A DNA stretch of 64,000 nt from Cnuibacter physcomitrellae. GTDB taxonomy: Bacteria > Actinomycetota > Actinomycetes > Actinomycetales > Microbacteriaceae. Made by a program: the position numbers and the translations under genes. The stretch's first letter is position 1. Each line of letters opens with the position of its first letter. Below the pieces are notes generated by a model, which was given only the letters and a program-made list of their open reading frames with translations, ran no database searches and had not been told where the DNA came from. Location: NCBI RefSeq assembly GCF_014640535.1, contig NZ_BMHD01000002.1, positions 178,843-242,842 of the forward strand, read 5' to 3'. Below, one piece after another: positions 42,079 through 51,823 of the stretch.

Positions 42079-43492
42079 GACTCGACTCCTTGCGGGCGCG
42101 ACGGTCGCCGGCGCCCTGGCCGTCGCCTCGGTGGGCTTCGCCGCCACCGCGGACGCCACACCCGTTCCGACCCCGGAATGGGCCGACCTCAAGGCGGGCA
42201 CCATCGTCACGGCCATGGCCGCGACCGACCCCGGCGTCGTCTACACCGTGAGCAGCAAGACCGGTGCGGTGACGAAGATCACCGACGGCGTGCCCGACAG
42301 CACGTGGGGTTCGGCGGGTTCGATGGTCTCTCCGCAGGACATGATCGCCCTGCCCGACGGAACCGTCGTGACCGCGAACGGCAAGGCGGGAACGCTGACC
42401 CACTTCGACGCCGACGGCAACGCGGTCAGCATCAAGCTCGAAGTCTCCGCTGAAGCCCAATCCCTGACCTATCTGGACGGCTTCGTGTACGTCGCAGACT
42501 ACGCGAACAAGCTGATCTCGAAAGTCGACCCGATCGCGAACGCCGTCACGGAGGCGTCCTTCGCCACGGTGTCGTCCAATCCGATCCGCATCACGACCGA
42601 TGGCACTTCTCTGTACGTGCAGAACGGTCAGGAGATCTCCAAGATCGAGAAGGACAAGAGCAAAGCGCAGAGCTTCATCGCGCTGCCCTTGGGGTCGTTG
42701 ATCGGCTCGATCGTGGCCACCTCGACGGGGAGCGTCGTGGCCGCCGACGGGAACGATCCTCCTGGCCTGATCGTCTACTCCGCCGACGGCAAGACGAGCA
42801 AGAAGATCACGACGACCACATACGTGAACGGCCTCGCCATCGACTCCCACGACAACGTGTACGGGTCCTCTACGAACTCGAACCAGGTGGTCATGCTCCC
42901 CCGCGGATCGTCGTCCTTGTCGACGCTGACGACCCTGGTATCGAAGAACCCCGTCAAGCCCGTCGCCATCTCCGTCTCCGACGACGGAGTCCTCTACGCG
43001 GCCGGCTACGAGACCGGGCTCGTGTCCGCCGTCCCGCTGCTCGCCACGATCTCCTCAGCACCGCTCTCGGCTTCGGTGACCGTCGACACGTTCTTCACGA
43101 GCACGATCACCACCGCGGGCGGAGCCGATCCGGTGACCCTCCGCGCCACCGCCCTCCCTCCAGGCATGGAGCTCTCCGGCGGCGTCCTCTCCGGCCGACC
43201 CACCACGCCGGGCACGTACACCTTCGACATCGTCGCCGTCACCCCGGCGGGCGAGTCCGCCGCCCAGGCGCAGACGATCGTCGTCACGCCGGCCGTCGCA
43301 CCGCCCACCCCCGGCCCGACCTCGAGCAACGGGGGCAGCTCGAACACCGGTGCCACAGGCTCGGGTGGAAGCGGGCGAGCGACTCTCGCCTCGACGGGTG
43401 CGGATCTGGTCCCGTTCGGGGCGGCCGCCGGCCTGCTCCTCGTCGGAGGCATGATCGCCGCCGGCGCGGCGGCACGACGGAGAAGCGCCTGA
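42068..43492 (+). CDS. LASTG-anchored surface protein with NHL-like propeller (copy 1)
   Basis: A 474-aa exported wall protein. It has a signal peptide (about 1-30, cut near ADA-TP) and a beta-propeller-like region of NHL-type repeats (about 40-320, for example SAEAQSLTYLDGFVYVADY). An Ig-like putative sugar-binding (He_PIG-like) domain follows (about 330-400, ATALPPGMELSGGVLSGRP). A Pro/Thr/Ser/Gly linker, the sorting signal LASTG at 440-444, a hydrophobic stretch and RRR end the protein. LAXTG is the motif of class E sortases of Actinobacteria. It could be O-mannosylated in the linker. Its role is unknown; the next gene is a paralogue. Confidence 0.82.
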   Translation: MLRMTRLLAGATVAGALAVASVGFAATADATPVPTPEWADLKAGTIVTAMAATDPGVVYTVSSKTGAVTKITDGVPDSTWGSAGSMVSPQDMIALPDGTVVTANGKAGTLTHFDADGNAVSIKLEVSAEAQSLTYLDGFVYVADYANKLISKVDPIANAVTEASFATVSSNPIRITTDGTSLYVQNGQEISKIEKDKSKAQSFIALPLGSLIGSIVATSTGSVVAADGNDPPGLIVYSADGKTSKKITTTTYVNGLAIDSHDNVYGSSTNSNQVVMLPRGSSSLSTLTTLVSKNPVKPVAISVSDDGVLYAAGYETGLVSAVPLLATISSAPLSASVTVDTFFTSTITTAGGADPVTLRATALPPGMELSGGVLSGRPTTPGTYTFDIVAVTPAGESAAQAQTIVVTPAVAPPTPGPTSSNGGSSNTGATGSGGSGRATLASTGADLVPFGAAAGLLLVGGMIAAGAAARRRSA

Positions 43493-43510
43493 CGCGTCTC
43501 GAGGCGATTG

Positions 43511-43553
43511 AGGCCCCTTGCGCCGTGATCGTGACGGTTCGCGTAGGGGGCCT
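43511..43553 (+). terminator. Hairpin after the first LASTG gene
   Basis: AGGCCCC (43511-43517) pairs with GGGGCCT (43547-43553), enclosing an inner CCGT/ACGG stem. The rest of 43493-43656 holds only the next promoter. Confidence 0.65.
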
Positions 43554-43644
43554 CCTGCGTGCCGATCACGTCGCGACAGCCTCTGGCTTCAGTTGAGCCG
43601 GGCCATCAGAGGGACTCGAAGTGCCACCCCGCTGGACAATCTGA

Positions 43645-43650
43645 TACATT
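43645..43650 (+). promoter_or_regulatory. -10 box of the second LASTG gene
   Basis: TACATT, 6 nt before the ATG, in a block (CTGATACATTCTCACCATG) nearly equal to that of the first LASTG gene. Confidence 0.55.
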
Positions 43651-43656
43651 CTCACC

Positions 43657-45120
43657 ATGATTCGAGCACGACTCACTTCTGCGATCTTCGCCACCGGTCT
43701 AGCCGTCGCCGTGTGCTGCGCTCCTTCCCTGGCCACGGCAGCACCGATCGCCGTCGATCCGTTCTACGAGGTCACGACCACAGGCGCTGCCACCGATCTC
43801 GCCGTGCAGGACCCGTTCGGCAACGTGTACGTGATGGTCGTCACCCCAGCCGGTGCCGAGATCAGGAAGATCGGCTCGGACGGGGTGCTGATCGACACGT
43901 TCGCGCTCCCCGCGGGGGCACAGCCTTCCGACATGGCGGTCGACGCGCTGGGCGACGTGTACGTCTCCGATTCCGGGACGGGTGCCATCTCTCGGATCAC
44001 TCCGGATGGAGTCATCAACAACGCATTCAGCGCGTCGCCCGACGGCAAGGCTCGGGCCCTGAGCATCATCGCCGATGACGCCACGCTCTACGTTCTCGGA
44101 GCCTCGACGAGCATCTACGAGATCGGCTTCTCCGGCGTCGTGAACCCCGCGTTCACCTTCTCGACTCCCACCACGACCAACGCGATCGACGTCGACCGCA
44201 ACCGCAACGTCTACGCCGCATCGATGGACGGGCGCGTGATCGTGCTCGCGCCCGACGGCAAGAAGACGACCTGGATGCTCGACGCCAGCCCCAACCTGAC
44301 CGACATCGAGGCTCGCAACGATGGGTCATGGGTGGTGTATGGCGACCTCCGACACAAGATCATCGAGCGCACCGTCGCCGACGACATCAACACGACGACG
44401 TTGCCTTCGGCGATCGACGACATCGCCATGGACTCCGCCGGATCGATCTACTTCGTCGACCAGGCGGGTGCCCTCATGACGCTCCCCCACGGCGGGTATA
44501 CGCCGCAGCAGGTCGGAGCCTTCACGACGACCGGCACCCCGTCCGCGGTGCGGGTGGGTGCCACGCAGACCCTCGTCGCAGCGTGGGGCACGAACCCGAC
44601 CGTCGCGACCATGCCCTTCGTCCCCTCCGTATCGTCTGCGCCGATCACGGCGACGATCGGAGAGGGCGAGACCTTCACCTCGACGATCACGACCGCGGGC
44701 GGCCTCGGCTCTGCGAGCGTGAAGTCTTCAAACCTGCCGACGTGGTTGACGCTGACGAACGGGGTGCTGTCCGGAACCGCGACGGCTCCCGGCAACTACG
44801 TCTTCGACGTGGTCGCGAGCAACGACCTCGGCGACTCGAGCGCGCAGACCCAGACGATCGTCGTGACGCCGGCCGTGGCGCCCTCCCCGACGCCCAGCCC
44901 GACCTCCGGCGACACGACTGGAGCAGGCGGAAACGGGGGTTCCACGACCGCTGGGGGCAGCTCAGGGGCCGCCGCCGGGGGACGAGGGGCGCTCGCGTCC
45001 ACGGGGAACGACGGCGCCGTCGCGCTCGCGAGCGCCCTCGTATCCGGAGGGATCGCGCTCATGGGAGTGGCGGCGATGGTGTTCGCGCGACGCCGACGTC
45101 CGGCCCGAACGAACGGCTGA
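43657..45120 (+). CDS. LASTG-anchored surface protein with NHL-like propeller (copy 2)
   Basis: A 487-aa paralogue of the preceding gene with the same order of parts. These are a signal peptide (about 1-29), NHL/SMP-type propeller repeats (for example PSDMAVDALGDVYVSDSGTG, about 92-111) and an Ig-like domain (PTWLTLTNGVLSGTATAPG). The shared QTIVVTPAVAP junction, a Thr/Ser/Gly-rich linker, LASTG at 446-450, a membrane segment and RRRR follow. The two copies are closest in the Ig domain and linker and differ more in the propeller, suggesting an old duplication. They have separate promoters of like sequence. Confidence 0.82.
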   Translation: MIRARLTSAIFATGLAVAVCCAPSLATAAPIAVDPFYEVTTTGAATDLAVQDPFGNVYVMVVTPAGAEIRKIGSDGVLIDTFALPAGAQPSDMAVDALGDVYVSDSGTGAISRITPDGVINNAFSASPDGKARALSIIADDATLYVLGASTSIYEIGFSGVVNPAFTFSTPTTTNAIDVDRNRNVYAASMDGRVIVLAPDGKKTTWMLDASPNLTDIEARNDGSWVVYGDLRHKIIERTVADDINTTTLPSAIDDIAMDSAGSIYFVDQAGALMTLPHGGYTPQQVGAFTTTGTPSAVRVGATQTLVAAWGTNPTVATMPFVPSVSSAPITATIGEGETFTSTITTAGGLGSASVKSSNLPTWLTLTNGVLSGTATAPGNYVFDVVASNDLGDSSAQTQTIVVTPAVAPSPTPSPTSGDTTGAGGNGGSTTAGGSSGAAAGGRGALASTGNDGAVALASALVSGGIALMGVAAMVFARRRRPARTNG

Positions 45121-45121
45121 C

Positions 45122-45146
45122 GGCCGCACGAACCCGCCCCGCGGCC
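45122..45146. terminator. Convergent hairpin after the second LASTG gene
   Basis: GGCCGC (45122-45127) and GCGGCC (45141-45146) with a 13-nt loop, in the 34-bp gap between converging genes. Confidence 0.5.
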
Positions 45147-45154
45147 AGCCCCGC

Positions 45155-47023
45155 TCAGGTGAGCTGGGCGCGGAGGGCCTCGGCGGAGGTGACGGGGAGG
45201 CGGCAGACGAAGTCGAGGCAGCGATAGGCGGTGGGGAGGTGGTCGATCGTGGAGCGGGCCTCGAGCAGCGCGAAGCCGTTCGCGGCGAGCTCCGTCGCCT
45301 GCGAGTCGGTCGCCACGACGACCGTCGCGTGATCGAGGGTCCGCGCCACGTCGAGGACGCCGCCGGAGGACGATCGCGTCGACTCCTCGGAGGGCATCAC
45401 CACGACCACCTGCTCGTGGGCGCCCTGGAGGCGCGCCACGACGTCGAGGAGGGCCCCGAACGCGATCGGCTGCGACGCCGCCGCGGCGGCGAGGGGCGCG
45501 ACCAGCGCGACGGCCGCCGAACGGTAGCGAGAGTCGCCCGTGAGGTCGTAGAGGGTGAGCGCGGCGGAGGCGGTGGCGCTGCGGCCCGACGGGTACGCGC
45601 CCTCCGACGGGTCGGGACTCACGGCGAGCCCGCGCGCGGCGAGCACGGGGTCGCCGGAGCCCGGGGCGGAGAGACCGGCGTCGATGACGCGATCGACGAG
45701 GGTGCAGGCGGCGTCCGCGTAGCGCATCGACCCGGTGACGCAGGCCAGCCGCGCCAGCCCCTCGGCGAGCATGCCGTGGTCCTCGAGGGTCGACACGGCG
45801 GACGATACGGCCCCGCCCAGCGACGCGCGCACGAGCACCCCGTCGCCGACGACGTGATGGGTCAGCAGCCAGTCGGCCGCCTCCGACGCCGCCGACACGA
45901 GCTCGCGCTGGTCCAGCACGAAGCCCGCGTGGGCGAGCGCCCCGACGGCGAGTCCGTTCCACCCTGTGAGGACCTTGCGGTCGAGCGCCGGAGGATCCTG
46001 GCGAGCGCGGTCGTCGGCCGTGAGCGCGTAGTAGCCGCCTTCGGTGCGGACGCCGTCGACCGTGCTCTCGGAGTCCTGCGCAGAGGCGAACACGCCTCCG
46101 TCGACCCTGAGCACGTCGAGGAGGAACCGTGCGATGCCGATGGCCGTCTCGCGGGCCCAGTCCTCCCCCGTGCGGGCCGCCGCCGACGTGTAGGCGTCGA
46201 GCAGGACGGCGTTGTCGTAGAGCATCCGCTCGTAGTGCGGCTCGCTCCAGTCGGCACGGGTGGCGTAGCGGAAGAACCCGCCTTCGAGCCGGTCGCGGAG
46301 CGGAGACGCGGCCATCGCACGCAGCGTGCGCACCGCCAAGGCGACGCCCGGACCCGCGCCCGACCCATCCGACCGCAGCAGGAATCGGAGCACGGGAGCG
46401 ACCGGGAACTTGGGCGCGGTCCCGAACCCGCCATGGGCCGTGTCCTCCGCCGCCGCGAGCGCGGCCGTCGCCGACGCGATCTCGACCGAGGGCAGCTCTT
46501 CGCCACCGGGTGCGAACGCCTCCCCGGCCGATGAGAGAGCCGCCGACAGCTCCCCCGCGATGGTGTCGACATCGGCGCGGCGCTGCGTCCAGGCCTCGGT
46601 GACGGCCTGCAGCACCTGCCGGAACGAGGCGCGCCCCTGCACGGGTACGGGGGGCCAATAGGTCCCGGCGTAGAACGCCGCGTCGTCCGGCGTCACGAAG
46701 ACGTTGAGCGGCCAGCCGAGATCCCGAGTGAAGGCGCCCGCGGCGGCCAGGTGCACGGCGTCGACGTCGGGATGCTCCTCCCTGTCGACCTTGATCGCCA
46801 CGAAGTGCTCGTTGAGATACGCCGCGAGCTCGGGATCGGAGAACGACTCCCGCGCCATCACGTGGCACCAGTGGCAGGTGGCGTATCCGATCGAGACCAG
46901 CACCGGCACGTCGCGCTCCCGGGCAGCGGCGAACGCCTCCTCGCCCCAGGGATACCAGTCGACCGGATTGGCGGCGTGCGAGCGCAGGTACGGGCTGATC
47001 GCCTGCGCCAGACGGTCGGCCAC
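45155..47023 (-). CDS. YyaL/DUF255 thioredoxin-domain protein
   Basis: A 622-aa protein of the YyaL (spermatogenesis-associated protein 20-like) family. The N-terminal thioredoxin-like DUF255 domain (about 1-165) opens with [20 protein letters not shown] and carries the redox motif CHWCHVM (about 47-53). An (alpha/alpha)6-barrel-like remainder has [12 protein letters not shown] and LTGWNGL. The biochemical role is uncertain; it is cytoplasmic with no signal. The GTG at 47023 is chosen because homologues begin MANRLA and it follows the DUF1684 stop by 5 bp. Confidence 0.87.
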   Translation of the reverse strand: MADRLAQAISPYLRSHAANPVDWYPWGEEAFAAARERDVPVLVSIGYATCHWCHVMARESFSDPELAAYLNEHFVAIKVDREEHPDVDAVHLAAAGAFTRDLGWPLNVFVTPDDAAFYAGTYWPPVPVQGRASFRQVLQAVTEAWTQRRADVDTIAGELSAALSSAGEAFAPGGEELPSVEIASATAALAAAEDTAHGGFGTAPKFPVAPVLRFLLRSDGSGAGPGVALAVRTLRAMAASPLRDRLEGGFFRYATRADWSEPHYERMLYDNAVLLDAYTSAAARTGEDWARETAIGIARFLLDVLRVDGGVFASAQDSESTVDGVRTEGGYYALTADDRARQDPPALDRKVLTGWNGLAVGALAHAGFVLDQRELVSAASEAADWLLTHHVVGDGVLVRASLGGAVSSAVSTLEDHGMLAEGLARLACVTGSMRYADAACTLVDRVIDAGLSAPGSGDPVLAARGLAVSPDPSEGAYPSGRSATASAALTLYDLTGDSRYRSAAVALVAPLAAAAASQPIAFGALLDVVARLQGAHEQVVVVMPSEESTRSSSGGVLDVARTLDHATVVVATDSQATELAANGFALLEARSTIDHLPTAYRCLDFVCRLPVTSAEALRAQLT

Positions 47024-47028
47024 GGGGC

Positions 47029-47742
47029 TCAGTCCCCCCGGACGACGGCGCGCTCGCCCGCCGGGACGCGCACGTGGAGTCGGTTGGATGCGGGTGGCAA
47101 CGGGCACACGTACCCGTCGGCGAACGCGCAGTTGGGGAGGTAGGCGCGGTTGAAGTCGACGATCGCGGCTCCGTCGTCGCCCTCGACGCGGATCCGCAGG
47201 AAGCGGAACCCGTAGGTGTCGACGCCGTTCGTGGCGTCGCCGAACGTGGCGAACTTCTCCGGGCCCTCGCCGGTCACGACGAAGGACGCCGACTCGCCGC
47301 CGATCTCGAAGCGCACGTGCCCGGCGACGGCCGTGTCCTGGACGTAGCCGTCGATGGCCTCGATGCCGACCGACTCGTCGACGGCGGGCGTGAACACCCC
47401 GTGCGTCTTCCACTCGGCGTCGAGAGGGAAGACGTCGATGCGGTCGAGGGACGTCCTGCCCGGGCTGTCTGGATCGAACACGCGGAGCGCGATCTGGTCG
47501 TCGCGCTGCATGTGCTTGAGCAGGACCCCGCCCAGCAGCGCCTCGCCGCCGGCCTCGATGGTCAGGTCGTCGCCGACGATGTCGCCGCGTTCGACGTGCC
47601 ACTCACCCGGCAGCCCGGGCAGTGCCTGCGGTGTCGTGCTCAGCCAGTGCGTCGCGACGAGCGCCGCGATGCCGAACTCGCCGTCGACCGCGGCCCATCG
47701 CTGCTGCCGCCACCGGTTCCATCCGTCCGAGAACTCGCTCAC
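47029..47742 (-). CDS. DUF1684 family protein
   Basis: A 237-aa DUF1684 protein. Family features are [20 protein letters not shown] (about 89-108), [12 protein letters not shown] (about 171-182) and [24 protein letters not shown] (about 189-212), the most conserved part. The function is unknown. The GTG at 47742 follows TAGGGT by 6 nt; the six bases between (GGAGGG) could also act as a ribosome binding site. It forms an operon with the YyaL gene. Confidence 0.88.
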   Translation of the reverse strand: MSEFSDGWNRWRQQRWAAVDGEFGIAALVATHWLSTTPQALPGLPGEWHVERGDIVGDDLTIEAGGEALLGGVLLKHMQRDDQIALRVFDPDSPGRTSLDRIDVFPLDAEWKTHGVFTPAVDESVGIEAIDGYVQDTAVAGHVRFEIGGESASFVVTGEGPEKFATFGDATNGVDTYGFRFLRIRVEGDDGAAIVDFNRAYLPNCAFADGYVCPLPPASNRLHVRVPAGERAVVRGD

Positions 47743-47748
47743 CCCTCC

Positions 47749-47754
47749 ACCCTA
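47749..47754 (-). promoter_or_regulatory. -10 box of DUF1684-yyaL
   Basis: TAGGGT, 6 nt before the GTG on the minus strand. Confidence 0.4.
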
Positions 47755-47841
47755 GGACGAGCGCGGCCGGGCCGGGCGCTCCTGGTGCGGACGCCGGAGG
47801 GCCGCCCCCGCGGCGGCCACCGGCGGTAGGATGGAGGGCTC

Positions 47842-50800
47842 ATGTCGGACGCCTCGACCCTCCCCCGCATCGTCTTCCCTCCCGAGCTGCCCGTCAGCCA
47901 GAAGAAGGACGAGATCGCGCGCGCGATCGCCGAGAACCAGGTCGTCATCGTCGCCGGCGAGACCGGCTCGGGCAAGACGACGCAGCTGCCGAAGATCTGC
48001 CTCGAGCTCGGCCGCGAGCACATCGGTCACACGCAGCCGCGCCGGCTCGCGGCGCGCACCATCGCGGAGCGCATCGCCGAGGAGCTCGGCCAGGAGGTCG
48101 GCGGACTCGTCGGCTATCAGGTGCGCTTCACCGACCGCGCGTCGGCCGACACCCGCATCAAGCTGATGACCGACGGCATCCTCCTCAACGAGATGAACCA
48201 CGATCGGCTGCTCAGCCGCTACGACACGATCATCATCGACGAGGCGCACGAACGCAGCCTCAACATCGACTTCCTCCTCGGGTATCTCAAGCAGCTGCTG
48301 CCCCAGCGCCCCGACCTCAAGGTCATCATCACGAGCGCCACGATCGATCCCGAGAGCTTCGCGAGGCACTTCGCGGATGCGGAGGGCACTCCGGCGCCGA
48401 TCGTCGAGGTGTCGGGCCGCACCTTCCCGGTGGAGATCCGGTACCGGCCGCTCTCGCCCGACGACGGCGACGACACGGACCCGGGCAGCGACACGGACCC
48501 GGGCGAGGACGAGGGCGCAGACGAGGACACGGACGTCGACGCCCCGCGCCTGAGCGGTCGTGCTGCGAAGCGGAGGACCGCGGACGCCGGCGGCCCGGCC
48601 CAGGATCGCGACCTGTTCGACGCGATCGGCGACGCCCTCGACGAGCTCGCCCGGGAGGCGCCGGGCGATGTGCTCGTGTTCCTCTCGGGCGAGAACGAGA
48701 TCCGCGACGCGGAGGAGGCCCTCCGCGGCCGGCTGACGGCGCAGGGCGGCGCCGCCGGGCGCACCGAGCTGCTCCCCCTGTACGGCCGGCTGAGCGCCGC
48801 CGACCAGCACCGCGTCTTCGAGCGCAGCGGCACGCCCGGCGTCAGCCGTCGTGTGGTGCTCGCCACGAACGTCGCCGAGACCAGTCTCACCGTGCCGGGC
48901 ATCCGCTACGTGATCGACGCCGGGACCGCGCGCATCAGCCGGTACAGCGTCCGCGCGAAGGTGCAGCGCCTTCCGATCGAGCCCATCTCGCAGGCGTCCG
49001 CCCGCCAGCGTTCCGGCCGCTCGGGCCGGACGAGCCCCGGCATCGCCATCCGCCTCTACTCGGAGGCTGACTTCGAGCGGCGACCGGAGTACACCGATCC
49101 CGAGATCCTCCGCACCGGCCTCGCCGCCGTCATCCTGCAGATGATCTCGCTTCGTCTCGGCGACATCCAGGCCTTCCCGTTCCTCACCCCGCCCGACTCC
49201 CGCGGTGTGAAGGACGGACTCGACCTGCTCGCCGAGCTCGGCGCGATCTCGCCAGGCAAGCCCGGGTCCGACGGCCCGCGGCTCACCCGGGTGGGGCGCG
49301 ACCTCGCCCGCCTCCCGATCGAGCCTCGGTTCGCCCGCATGGTCGTCGAGTCGCGGCGCACAGGGAACACCCGTGAGATCCTCGCGATCGTCGCCGGTCT
49401 CACCATCCAGGACGTCCGCGAGCGACCCCTCGAGCGGCGTCAGCGCGCCGATGAGCTGCACGGGCGGTTCACCGACCCCACGAGCGACTTCCTGTCGCTG
49501 CTGAACCTCTGGAACCATCTCGAGCAGAAGCAGGCCGAGCTGTCCTCGAGCGCGTTCCGCCGGATGTGCAAGGCCGAGTACATCAACTACCTCCGGGTCC
49601 GCGAGTGGCAGGACCTGTACCGGCAGCTGCGTCGTCTGGCGAAGCCGCTGAGCCTCGAGATCGGCGAGCCGCGGGTGGACCCCGACGGCATCCATCGCGC
49701 CATCCTCAGCGGGCTGCTGAGCCACATCGGTCTGCGCGACCTCGAGAAGCGCGACTACCTCGGCGCCCGGCAGACGCGGTTCTCGATCTTCCCGGGCTCG
49801 GCGCTGGCGAAGAAGCAGCCCGCCGCGGTGATGAGCGCCGAGCTGGTCGAGACGAGCAGGCTGTTCGCGCGCATGAACGCGGCGATCGACCCCGCGTGGG
49901 CGGAGCCCCTGGCGCGCGACCTCCTGAAGCGCACCTACTCCGAGCCGCACTGGGAGAAGAAGCAGGGTGCCGCGGTGGCGTACGAGCGGGTCACCCTCTA
50001 CGGGGTGCCGATCATCCCGCGTCGCCGTGTCCAGTTCGCGCGCATCGACCCCGCGTACGCGCGCGAGCTCTTCCTCCGTCACGCCCTCGTCGACGGCGAG
50101 TGGGACTCGCAGCAGGCGTTCGACCGGGCCAATCGGGCCTTCCGGAAGCAGCTGGAGCAGCTCGAGGAGCGCAGCCGACGTCGCGACATCGTCACCGGCG
50201 ACGAGGCCGTCTTCGACTTCTACGACGCCCGGATCCCCCGCGACGTCGCGACCGTGCGCGACTTCGAGGGCTGGTGGCGCAAGGCCCGGGCCGACGATCC
50301 CGACCTCCTCACGATGACGATCGAGAACCTCCTCCCCGAGGGGGCGCCGGAGGTCGACGAGGAGGAGTATCCGACCAGCTGGCGTCAGGGCGACCAGCGG
50401 CTCGCGCTCGCCTACCGGTTCGAGCCGGGCGCCCGCGACGACGGGGTCACCGCGACCGTGCCGCTCGCCCTGCTGCCACGGCTCCGTCAGTCCGCGTTCG
50501 AGGCGCAGGTGCCGGGCCTCCGACGCGACCTGGTCATCGCGCTCATCAAGTCGCTGCCGAAGCGGCTCCGGGTGCGTTTCGTCCCCGCCACCGACTGGGC
50601 GGCGCGCCTCCTCGAGACCCTCGAGGCGGAGGCCCGCGGGTCCGGCGCCGACGTGTCGCAGGCCGACTTCCTCGAGCTGCTGGCCGGCGCCATGACCCGC
50701 CTCGGTCACGAGCGGGTCACCGCCGCGGACTTCGACCGCGGCCGCATCCCCGAGCACCTCCGCGTCACCTTCCGCGTCGTGGACGATCGCGGGCGGACGA

Positions 50801-51765
50801 TCGGCGAGGGGAAGGACCTCGAGGAGCTGCAGGAGCGGTTCCAGGACCGCGCCCGGTCGAGTGTGGCCAAGGTCGCCACCGCTGCCCGCCGCGATCCGAT
50901 CGAGCGCACCGGCCTCACCCGCTGGGACGTCGGCGACCTCCCCGATCACGTCGACACGAAGGGGCAGGGCGGCGTGGTCCGCGCCTATCCGGCGCTCGTC
51001 GACGAGGGCTCGAGCGTCGGCGTCCGCCTGCTCGCGACCCCGGCGGACCAGGCCCGCGAGACGCCCGCCGGCGTGCGGCGCCTGCTCGTGCTCGCGGTGC
51101 CCTCACCCGCGAGCTACGTCAAGGAGCACCTGACGCAGAACGAGCGGCTCCTGCTCGCGACCGCCCCCTACCCGAGCGTGCAGGCGCTGCTCGACGACGC
51201 GATGCTCGCCTGCGCCGACGACGTGCTCCGGCGGATGCACCCCGATGGCGTCGTACGCACGGCGGGAGACTTCGAGGCGGTGCGCGACGAGCTCTCGCGA
51301 TCCGTCCTCGCGCTCCTCGACGACGCGGTGGGCACGATCGTGCGCATCCTGGAGGCCTGGCGGCGCACGGAGCGAGCGCTCAAGCAGGTGACGAGCATGT
51401 CGCTGCTGTCGGCGCTGGGCGATGCGCGCGAGCAGGTCGCGGCGCTCCTGCCGAAGGGGTTCGTGTCGCTCACCGGACTCGCGCGCCTCCGGCATCTGGT
51501 GCGCTACCTCGACGCGGTGACCTACCGCCTCGAGCGACTCCCCGACAATCCCGGTCGCGACCGCGCCTGGCAGAACGAGGTCGAGACCGCCGTGGCCCGA
51601 CTGAGGGACGCCGGCGGCAGCATCCCCGCGGCTCCGTCGGCGCCCGCGCACCTCGTGCGCGCTCGGTGGCTGATCGAGGAGCTGCGGGTGAGTCTCTTCG
51701 CCCAGCAGCTCGGCACGGCGGAGCCCGTGTCGCTGCAGCGCATCCAGAAGGCGCTCGCCGGCTGA
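47842..51765 (+). CDS. hrpA: ATP-dependent RNA helicase HrpA
   Basis: A 1307-aa DEAH-box helicase of the HrpA type, linked in E. coli to rescue of stalled ribosomes and mRNA processing. RecA1 has GETGSGKTTQ (about 36-45), DEAH (about 134) and SAT; RecA2 has NVAETSLTVPG and QRSGRSGR. The HA2, OB and DUF3418 C-terminal regions follow. Between the RecA domains lies a very acidic insert (about 208-236) encoded by an 18-bp tandem DNA repeat (GACACGGACCCGGGC at 48472 and 48490). TAGGAT is 9 nt before the ATG with GGAGGG between. Confidence 0.95.
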   Translation: MSDASTLPRIVFPPELPVSQKKDEIARAIAENQVVIVAGETGSGKTTQLPKICLELGREHIGHTQPRRLAARTIAERIAEELGQEVGGLVGYQVRFTDRASADTRIKLMTDGILLNEMNHDRLLSRYDTIIIDEAHERSLNIDFLLGYLKQLLPQRPDLKVIITSATIDPESFARHFADAEGTPAPIVEVSGRTFPVEIRYRPLSPDDGDDTDPGSDTDPGEDEGADEDTDVDAPRLSGRAAKRRTADAGGPAQDRDLFDAIGDALDELAREAPGDVLVFLSGENEIRDAEEALRGRLTAQGGAAGRTELLPLYGRLSAADQHRVFERSGTPGVSRRVVLATNVAETSLTVPGIRYVIDAGTARISRYSVRAKVQRLPIEPISQASARQRSGRSGRTSPGIAIRLYSEADFERRPEYTDPEILRTGLAAVILQMISLRLGDIQAFPFLTPPDSRGVKDGLDLLAELGAISPGKPGSDGPRLTRVGRDLARLPIEPRFARMVVESRRTGNTREILAIVAGLTIQDVRERPLERRQRADELHGRFTDPTSDFLSLLNLWNHLEQKQAELSSSAFRRMCKAEYINYLRVREWQDLYRQLRRLAKPLSLEIGEPRVDPDGIHRAILSGLLSHIGLRDLEKRDYLGARQTRFSIFPGSALAKKQPAAVMSAELVETSRLFARMNAAIDPAWAEPLARDLLKRTYSEPHWEKKQGAAVAYERVTLYGVPIIPRRRVQFARIDPAYARELFLRHALVDGEWDSQQAFDRANRAFRKQLEQLEERSRRRDIVTGDEAVFDFYDARIPRDVATVRDFEGWWRKARADDPDLLTMTIENLLPEGAPEVDEEEYPTSWRQGDQRLALAYRFEPGARDDGVTATVPLALLPRLRQSAFEAQVPGLRRDLVIALIKSLPKRLRVRFVPATDWAARLLETLEAEARGSGADVSQADFLELLAGAMTRLGHERVTAADFDRGRIPEHLRVTFRVVDDRGRTIGEGKDLEELQERFQDRARSSVAKVATAARRDPIERTGLTRWDVGDLPDHVDTKGQGGVVRAYPALVDEGSSVGVRLLATPADQARETPAGVRRLLVLAVPSPASYVKEHLTQNERLLLATAPYPSVQALLDDAMLACADDVLRRMHPDGVVRTAGDFEAVRDELSRSVLALLDDAVGTIVRILEAWRRTERALKQVTSMSLLSALGDAREQVAALLPKGFVSLTGLARLRHLVRYLDAVTYRLERLPDNPGRDRAWQNEVETAVARLRDAGGSIPAAPSAPAHLVRARWLIEELRVSLFAQQLGTAEPVSLQRIQKALAG

Positions 51766-51769
51766 GAGC

Positions 51770-51787
51770 CCGGGCCGAGCGGCCCGG
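51770..51787 (+). terminator. Hairpin after hrpA
   Basis: CCGGGCCG (51770-51777) and CGGCCCGG (51780-51787) form a perfect GC-rich inverted repeat 4 bp after the hrpA stop. Confidence 0.6.
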
Positions 51788-51823
51788 CACGATCCCAGGT
51801 CGACACGATAAGATGGTCAGCTT

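Noticed and set aside
47752-50949. Minus-strand open frame of 1065 codons
   Set aside because: Antisense to hrpA, which has all helicase motifs.
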